A stretch of DNA of 23,175 nt, taken from assembly GCA_944363755.1 (NCBI GenBank), contig CALVVC010000004.1:1-23175 (forward strand), written 5' to 3'. Both the position numbers and the translations under genes were made by a program. Source of the stretch: an uncultured Bacilli bacterium. GTDB lineage: Bacteria; Bacillota_I; Bacilli_A; RF39; UBA660. Under the pieces are notes generated by a model. The model saw only the letters and a program-made list of their open reading frames with translations, was not told the origin of the DNA and did not search any database. Below, one piece after another: positions 18,715-23,175 of the stretch; the first letter of the stretch is position 1; every line of letters starts with the position of its first letter.

Positions 18715-19089
18715 GAGACTTATGACTACGAAATAATAGAAGAAACTGAAATTAATAATATTTATGATAATATTAAAGAATTAGTAATTAATGCAAGAAA
18801 TAAAGTATATACTACTGTTAATATAGAAATGCTTAATCTATATTGGAATATTGGTAAGATTATTATGGATATTCAAAAGGGCGATAAAAGAGCATCTTAT
18901 GGAGATGCCATTTTAGATAAATTATTTAAAAAAATAACTGATGAATTTGGTAAAGGCTTCTCATCAAGAAATTTAAGGACTATGAGAAAATTTTATCTGA
19001 CTTATCCAATTTGGAAGACAGTGTCTGCCAAATTGAGTTGGTCACATTATTTAGAATTAATAGATACTGTAGAAGAAGAAAAAATATAG
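18715..19089 (+). pseudogene. DUF1016 (YhcG-type) gene remnant
   Basis: The reading frame encodes the N-terminal DUF1016 region: IKELVINARNKVYTTVN, LNLYWNIGKIIMDIQKGDKRASYGD, EFGKGFSSRNLRTMRKFYL and TVSAKLSWSHYLELI, ending at VEEEKI-stop. Family members go on for about 200 more residues with a PDDEXK nuclease domain, all missing here. At the 5' side, homology begins upstream of the first ATG (18829), and the frame runs back into the desulfurase gene with no start or RBS. Both ends are therefore broken, apparently joined directly to the desulfurase gene end. A truncated protein from 18829 (86 residues) is conceivable but has no ribosome binding site. Confidence 0.8.
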
Positions 19090-19101
19090 AATTATTAAAG
19101 C

Positions 19102-19162
19102 AAGAAGTCATTACGAAAAATGTGTAAAATGTATAAAAATTCGTAATGGCTTCTTGTTTTAT
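19102..19162 (+). terminator. 16-bp inverted repeat, probable terminator
   Basis: The arms at 19102-19117 and 19140-19155 pair over all 16 positions with one G-T pair, around a 22-base loop, followed by GTTTTAT. It is the strongest hairpin in the window. It may be the original DUF1016 gene terminator, or the end of an insertion; the T-rich tail favours a terminator. Confidence 0.6.
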
Positions 19163-19182
19163 ATTAATTATTATGTTATTCT
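19154..19182 (+). promoter_or_regulatory. Possible promoter of the DUF4143 ATPase gene
   Basis: TTGTTT (19154-19159) and TATTCT (19177-19182) are 17 bp apart, just after the long inverted repeat. Both hexamers are imperfect. An RBS AAAGGAG (19190-19196) follows before the ATG at 19207. Confidence 0.35.
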
Positions 19183-19206
19183 AAAAGAAAAGGAGCGTGT
19201 TATTAT

Positions 19207-20448
19207 ATGGAAATAAAAAGAGACTACTACTTACAAAAGCTTATTGATAGAAAAGAAAACCATTTAATAAAAATAATAACTGGAATAAGAAGATGTGGTA
19301 AATCTTATCTACTTAACCATATCTTTAAGAACTATTTACTAGAAACAGGGGTAAATGCAGATCACATTATTATGGTTAGCCTTGATGATGATGATAGTGA
19401 ATCATTATTAGATGTTCATAATCTTAATACATATATAAAATCACAAATTAAAGATGATGACTTACATTATATTCTTTTAGATGAGATACAACTTGTTGAA
19501 GGTTTTGAATCTTTACTAAATGGACTTTTAAGAAAAGAAAATTTAGATGTTTATGTAACTGGAAGCAATTCAAAATTTTTATCTTCAGATATAATTACTG
19601 AATTTAGAGGTAGAGGTGATGAAATCAGAGTTTATCCTCTTTCTTTCAGTGAATTTTATAGTGCCTATGAAGGTAGTAAAGAGGATGCATGGCAAGAATA
19701 TTATACTTATGGAGGACTACCTTTAGTATTATCATATAAAAATGAAATAGATAAAATGGCATATTTAGAAAATCAAAGAAAGAATGTTTATTTAAATGAT
19801 GTAATAGAAAGAAATAATATTCAAAATGAACAAGACTTATATACTATTGTAGAAATATTATCTTCATTAGTAGGTTCTCTTACTAACCCTTTAAAACTTG
19901 CTAATACTTTTAAATCTAATAATAAAAATACATCTATAACTGATAAAACTATATATAATTATTTAAATTATCTAGAAGATGCCTTTTTGATAGAAAGTAC
20001 AAAACGTTATGACGTAAAAGGTAAAAAATATATTGAAACACCTAAAAAATATTATTTTACTGATATAGGTATTAGAAATTCATTTTTAAATTTTAGACAG
20101 CAGGAAGAAAATCATCTAATGGAAAACATTATATATATAGAACTTAAAAGAAGAGGATTCAGTGTAGATGTTGGAGTTGTCGAGGTAAGAGATAAAAGCG
20201 GGCAAAAGAAACTAGAAATTGATTTTGTTGCTAATAGAGGAAATAATAGATACTATATACAATCTGCTCTAACTATAGATAGTAAGGAAAAAAAAGAGCA
20301 AGAAGAACGTTCATTAATAAATACAAATGACTTTTTTAGAAAAATAATAATAGTAAAAGATAATATAAAAAGATGGAGAGATGAAAAAGGGATTGTAATT
20401 ATGGGAATAGTTGATTTCTTATTAGATTTTGATAGTTTAGACTATTAG
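19207..20448 (+). CDS. AAA_14/DUF4143 family ATPase
   Basis: This 413-residue protein is of the widespread ATP-binding family with an N-terminal AAA_14 domain and a C-terminal DUF4143 region. Walker A GIRRCGKS (26-33), Walker B YILLDEIQ (D92, E93), a sensor-like VTGSNSKFLSSD and a winged-helix segment (about 205-275) are present. The C-terminal part (ENIIYIELKRRGFSVDVG, LEIDFVAN, YYIQSAL) has the strand order of a degenerate PDDEXK nuclease fold. Such genes are common, mobile and of unclear role, sometimes linked to defence or toxin regions. The gene sits 13 bp before thiI with no terminator, so thiI is probably transcribed through it. It separates the desulfurase from thiI and is probably a later insertion. 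Confidence 0.9.
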   Translation: MEIKRDYYLQKLIDRKENHLIKIITGIRRCGKSYLLNHIFKNYLLETGVNADHIIMVSLDDDDSESLLDVHNLNTYIKSQIKDDDLHYILLDEIQLVEGFESLLNGLLRKENLDVYVTGSNSKFLSSDIITEFRGRGDEIRVYPLSFSEFYSAYEGSKEDAWQEYYTYGGLPLVLSYKNEIDKMAYLENQRKNVYLNDVIERNNIQNEQDLYTIVEILSSLVGSLTNPLKLANTFKSNNKNTSITDKTIYNYLNYLEDAFLIESTKRYDVKGKKYIETPKKYYFTDIGIRNSFLNFRQQEENHLMENIIYIELKRRGFSVDVGVVEVRDKSGQKKLEIDFVANRGNNRYYIQSALTIDSKEKKEQEERSLINTNDFFRKIIIVKDNIKRWRDEKGIVIMGIVDFLLDFDSLDY

Positions 20449-20461
20449 AAAGGAAAAGCTT

Positions 20462-21637
20462 ATGGAAAAAGTAATATTAATTAAATATGGAGAATTAACT
20501 ACAAAAAAAGGTAATCGTAATTTTTTTGTTAAAACTTTAACAAAAAATATAGAGAGTAAATTAAAAGACTTTAATGTTCTTATAGAAAAAGATTTATCTA
20601 GAATGTATATACACTATAATGTAGAAGATGAAGAGTCTATTATTAATAAAATACACGAGATATTTGGTATACATAAATATCATATTGCCTATGTTACTAA
20701 TAGTGATATGAACTCTATTAAAGATGAATTAATTAAAACAGTTAAATTACAAAACTTTAAAACTTTTAAAGTTGAAACTAAAAGAAGTGATAAATCTTTT
20801 CCTAAAACTAGTATGGAATTATCTAAAATATTTGGAGGTATAGTTTTAAAAAATAAGGATAATATTAAAGTAGATGTTAATAATCCAGAAGTTATTATTC
20901 ATGTAGAAATAAGAGAGAAAAATACTTATATCTATTATAATGAATTTAATGGTTTAGGAGGTTATCCTAGTGGAATACAAGGTAAAGGATTATTAATGTT
21001 AAGTGGAGGAATAGATTCACCTGTTGCAGGTTTTCTTGCTATGAAAAGAGGAATTAAAGTAGATGCCGTATACTTTGAAGCAATACCTCATACTAGTTTA
21101 GAAGCAAGAGAAAAAGTAATAACTTTAGTAAATAAATTAAAAGTTTATACTAATGATATAAATCTTTATATAGTACCTTTTACTAAAATACAAGAAGAAA
21201 TCTATAAGAATGTATCACCTAATTATGTTATTACTATTATGAGAAGAATGATGTATAGAATAATGGAGGCTTTATGTAAAAAATATAATGCTAAAATAAT
21301 AATTAATGGAGAATCTATTGGTCAAGTAGCATCACAAACCTTAAATAGTATGTATGTAATAAATAATGTTACAAATATACCTGTAATAAGACCTGTTGCG
21401 TGTCTTGATAAATTAGAAATAATCTCTATTGCTAAAAAAATAGATACTTATAATACAAGTATCTTACCTTATGAAGATTGTTGTACAGTCTTTGTCCCAA
21501 AACATCCAATTATTAATCCAACATTAGAAGAAACATTAAAAGAAGAAGCAAAAGTTAACTATAAAGAGATTCTAAAAGAAACAATAGATAATACATTTAC
21601 TTATAAAGAAGAAAAAACATATGAAAATATTTTATAG
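20462..21637 (+). CDS. thiI: tRNA 4-thiouridine sulfurtransferase ThiI
   Basis: This enzyme adenylates U8 of tRNAs and transfers sulfur to make 4-thiouridine, and can also contribute to thiazole synthesis. The 391 residues comprise an N-terminal ferredoxin-like domain (IKYGELTTKKGNRNFF), a THUMP domain (about 60-165) and a PP-loop AANH domain with SGGIDSP from residue 181. The conserved GESIGQVASQT and LPYEDCCTVFVPKHP follow. There is no C-terminal rhodanese domain, as is usual in Firmicutes, so persulfide comes straight from a cysteine desulfurase such as that at 17612. RBS AGAAAGGAAAAG precedes the ATG. Confidence 0.96.
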   Translation: MEKVILIKYGELTTKKGNRNFFVKTLTKNIESKLKDFNVLIEKDLSRMYIHYNVEDEESIINKIHEIFGIHKYHIAYVTNSDMNSIKDELIKTVKLQNFKTFKVETKRSDKSFPKTSMELSKIFGGIVLKNKDNIKVDVNNPEVIIHVEIREKNTYIYYNEFNGLGGYPSGIQGKGLLMLSGGIDSPVAGFLAMKRGIKVDAVYFEAIPHTSLEAREKVITLVNKLKVYTNDINLYIVPFTKIQEEIYKNVSPNYVITIMRRMMYRIMEALCKKYNAKIIINGESIGQVASQTLNSMYVINNVTNIPVIRPVACLDKLEIISIAKKIDTYNTSILPYEDCCTVFVPKHPIINPTLEETLKEEAKVNYKEILKETIDNTFTYKEEKTYENIL

Positions 21638-21660
21638 GTAAAAATTACCAGTAAAAAAAA

Positions 21661-21690
21661 TGTATTAAATAAAAAAAACTTCACATTCTA
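21661..21690 (+). promoter_or_regulatory. Sigma-G/F-like sporulation promoter of the SASP gene
   Basis: CATTCTA (21684-21690) matches the forespore -10 consensus CATnnTA. TGTATT (21661-21666), 17 bp upstream, is a partial match to the TGAATA -35. No sigma-A hexamers fit as well. Transcription would start about 21697, right at the ribosome binding site, giving an unusually short leader. Confidence 0.65.
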
Positions 21691-21711
21691 CTAGTGTAGG
21701 AGGTGAAACAA

Positions 21712-21927
21712 ATGAACAACAACTCAAACAACTCTTCAATGAAGATGAGAGTTCCTGGTGCTAAACAAGCTATTGATAAAATGAAATATGAAATAGCTAA
21801 CGAATTTGGTGTTAATTTAGGACCAGATGCTACTAGTCGTGCTAATGGATCAGTTGGTGGTGAAATCACTAGACGTTTAGTACAAAATGGATTAAATCAA
21901 GTTAGTGGAAGTTATACTAATAAATAA
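21712..21927 (+). CDS. Alpha/beta-type small acid-soluble spore protein
   Basis: This 71-residue DNA-binding protein coats and protects spore DNA in the dormant forespore. The two conserved family blocks are present: [19 protein letters not shown], which contains the GPR germination-protease site, and [16 protein letters not shown]. An Asn/Ser-rich N-terminus replaces the usual one. The start is ATG 21712, 8 bp after RBS AGGAGG (21698-21703); the in-frame GTG at 21703 lies on the RBS. The gene stands alone with a forespore-type promoter and its own terminator. It is the direct evidence that the organism, or its recent ancestor, forms endospores. Confidence 0.96.
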   Translation: MNNNSNNSSMKMRVPGAKQAIDKMKYEIANEFGVNLGPDATSRANGSVGGEITRRLVQNGLNQVSGSYTNK

Positions 21928-21942
21928 GTAATATAACTTAAG

Positions 21943-21968
21943 AGATAGGCCTAAAAGTCTATCTTTTT
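21943..21968 (+). terminator. Terminator of the SASP gene
   Basis: AGATAGGC (21943-21950) pairs with GTCTATCT (21957-21964), with one G-U pair and a 6-base loop, followed by TTTTT. Confidence 0.85.
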
Positions 21969-22043
21969 AGTTTAAAATTAAATTTTATATTGACTTTATA
22001 GAAGTTCTACTTTAAAAAATACTTAACATAAGCTCTAAATTAT

Positions 22044-22072
22044 TTGACTAAGTAATACTTTTTTGGTATATT
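22044..22072 (+). promoter_or_regulatory. Sigma-A promoter of the T-box/CYTH operon
   Basis: TTGACT (22044-22049) and TATATT (22067-22072) are 17 bp apart, each one base from consensus. It lies about 20 bp upstream of the T-box Stem I. The remaining part of the 371-bp gap, 21969-22043, holds nothing I recognise. Confidence 0.8.
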
Positions 22073-22092
22073 TAGTTTAGATTTTTCTTAGA

Positions 22093-22290
22093 AGTCTAAA
22101 AGTAGAAATATAATTATTTTAAAGAGACTTAGTGGAAGGTGTAAACTAAGAATGTTATATTTTGAAGTTACATAGATGGAGAAAAAACGTGACTTAAGCG
22201 TTAATTAGGTATAAGTGCATAGTTTCTATGAAATAAGATGGTACCACGGGTAATGCTCGTTCTTAGTTTATATGGACTTTTTATTTTGGA
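22093..22290 (+). ncRNA. T-box riboswitch leader, probable valine specifier
   Basis: Stem I can be traced: base GTCTA (22094-22098) with TAGAT (22173-22177), AAATAT with ATATTT, AGAGA followed by hairpin ACTTAG/CTAAG, and the distal-loop motif GGAAGGTGTAAA. The specifier loop reads GAAGUUACA (22164-22172): GUU (Val, 22167-22169) followed by the usual A is the best reading; UUA (Leu) one base later is the alternative. The T-box TGGTACCACGGG starts at 22239; its UGGU pairs with an ACCA tRNA end, fitting A73 tRNAs such as Val or Leu. The competing terminator stem TAAGA/TCTTA with ACGGG/CTCGT ends before ACTTTTTATTTT. Uncharged tRNA should allow read-through into the genes downstream. Confidence 0.92.
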
Positions 22291-22298
22291 GGAATTTT

Positions 22299-22829
22299 AT
22301 GAATACAGAATATGAAGTTAGAATTTTAGAAATTGATAAAGATATTTTTATTAAGAAGTTAGAAAATCTTGGAGCAGAAAAGGTAGGAGACTTTTTTCAG
22401 AAACGTTATGTTTATGATTTTAATACCACAGTTAAGGGCAAGTGGATTAGACTTAGAACTAATGGTGAAGAAAGTACTCTTACTATTAAAAATATTGTTA
22501 GTCCTTTAATTGATGGTACTAAGGAAATTGAAATAATTATATCAGACTTTGATAAGTGTAATTATATTTTAAATGAGTTAGGATATAAAGCTAGAAATTA
22601 TCAAGAAAATAAACGTACTAGATATTATCTTGATAAAGTGGAAATAGATATAGATACTTGGCCAATGTTACCTACTTATGTAGAAATAGAAGGTAAAAGT
22701 GAAGAAGAAGTAATGACAGTTGTTAAGAAAATGGGTTATAATGAAAATGAGGTAACTACTTTAGATGTTGAGAGTATTTATAAAAAATATGGTTATGATG
22801 TAAAGAAAATAGATATCTTAAAGTTTTAG
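22299..22829 (+). CDS. CYTH-domain protein (class IV adenylate cyclase-like)
   Basis: This 176-residue CYTH (triphosphate tunnel) protein likely hydrolyses or cyclises a nucleoside- or organic triphosphate. The N-terminal EYEVRIL is the ExExR/K motif. WIRLRTNGEESTLTIK, KEIEIIISDF, KRTRYYLDKVEIDIDTW and YVEIEGKSEE supply the alternating charged residues lining the tunnel. Start at ATG 22299 (RBS GGAGGA 22288-22293) is chosen over the in-frame ATG at 22272, which lies in the T-box terminator. Being the first gene behind a T-box is unusual, since these leaders generally control aminoacyl-tRNA synthetase or amino-acid genes. The true target may lie further downstream in the same transcript. Confidence 0.9.
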   Translation: MNTEYEVRILEIDKDIFIKKLENLGAEKVGDFFQKRYVYDFNTTVKGKWIRLRTNGEESTLTIKNIVSPLIDGTKEIEIIISDFDKCNYILNELGYKARNYQENKRTRYYLDKVEIDIDTWPMLPTYVEIEGKSEEEVMTVVKKMGYNENEVTTLDVESIYKKYGYDVKKIDILKF

Positions 22830-22839
22830 GAGTGGTAGT

Positions 22840-23175
22840 ATGAGTTTAAGTGAGTTATATAGTAAAGAAGTTAATCAATATAGAAAGACCGGCAAACCAC
22901 AAGTTAAACCTAGTCAGGCTTTAACAATGTTATTATTAGATAAGAAAGATGATTTTTTTCCTACTGATGTAAATATTGAGCATTTTTATCATGATTATGA
23001 GAATGAAATAAAAACTGATGCTATGAAGGTAGAAGATGATTTTGATTTAGAGTCTCCAAAAGATAGTGATAAATTTTGGGAAATTTATGGCAATGCCATA
23101 GAAGTATTATTTGATGGTATTACTCAGATGTCACTTATGAGTGGGGAAGATGTTTATCAATATTGTTATGGTGAA
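22840..23175 (+). CDS. Unrecognised protein, 3' end beyond window
   Basis: The first 112 codons of an open frame start at ATG 22840, 10 bp after the CYTH stop, with RBS AGGAG (22828-22832). The product opens MSLSELYSKEVNQYRKTGKP, is acidic (VEDDFDLESPKDSD) and has no signal peptide or recognised motif. It is the second gene of the T-box operon. Its identity cannot be decided from this fragment. Confidence 0.75.
   Translation, partial: MSLSELYSKEVNQYRKTGKPQVKPSQALTMLLLDKKDDFFPTDVNIEHFYHDYENEIKTDAMKVEDDFDLESPKDSDKFWEIYGNAIEVLFDGITQMSLMSGEDVYQYCYGE

Noticed and set aside
19102..19155. 16-bp inverted repeat as ends of a miniature transposon
   Set aside because: Only 22 bases lie between the arms, no target-site duplication is seen, and a T-rich tail follows, so a terminator is more likely.
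21637..21649. Hairpin GGTAA-AAA-TTACC right after thiI as a terminator
   Set aside because: The stem is only 5 bp and is followed by an A run, not a T run, on the coding strand.
22272..22298. Upstream ATG for the CYTH gene
   Set aside because: It lies inside the T-box terminator region without an RBS and would add nine residues before the conserved N-terminus. ATG 22299 has a good RBS.

Overview
The window is a low-G+C, entirely plus-strand piece of a Gram-positive (Bacillota) chromosome. A sortase with its wall-anchored substrate, a T-box leader, a PcrA/LigA/ThiI housekeeping set and an alpha/beta-type small acid-soluble spore protein together point to an endospore-forming, probably host-associated member of the Bacilli or Clostridia. 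TGG is used for Trp and TGA serves as a stop (gene ending at 17245), so the code is the standard one and this is not a mycoplasma. The species cannot be named from the sequence.

Layout. 1-3496 is a surface operon: a thioester-domain adhesin with three CnaB domains and a VPFTG sorting signal, an overlapping sortase gene, and a five-TM membrane protein with a charged cytoplasmic tail. A helical protein of uncertain family (3524-4447) stands alone. From 4516 comes pcrA, and without any terminator after it a tandem duplication of a two-gene unit: a cytosolic protein with an unrecognised N-terminal domain of about 350 residues plus a 22-residue leucine-rich-repeat array, followed by a 96-residue protein. 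The two units (6621-8660 and 8682-10787) share long stretches of perfectly identical DNA. Two tandem sugar-nucleotidyltransferase paralogues follow, then ligA and a membrane-anchored protein ending in a strong terminator at 15308-15340.

15344-17262 is a self-contained two-gene operon with its own promoter-like element and terminator. It encodes an SMC/ABC-like AAA ATPase and a TOPRIM-like (RloB/AbiL/PARIS-reminiscent) protein, and is the best candidate here for an anti-phage system. Two identical-geometry inverted repeats sit between its -10 element and its ribosome binding site.

17323-21637 carries a small helical protein, a NifS-type cysteine desulfurase and ThiI, the sulfur-relay pair for tRNA 4-thiouridine. 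The last two are separated by a broken DUF1016 gene and a DUF4143-type ATPase. 21661-21968 is a compact sporulation gene with a sigma-G/F-like promoter and a terminator. The window closes with a sigma-A promoter, a T-box leader (specifier probably GUU, Val), a CYTH-domain protein and the first 112 codons of an unrecognised gene.

The main themes are two normally neighbouring housekeeping pairs (pcrA/ligA and nifS-like/thiI) separated by accessory genes, a recently duplicated and recombining LRR module, and a putative two-gene defence operon.
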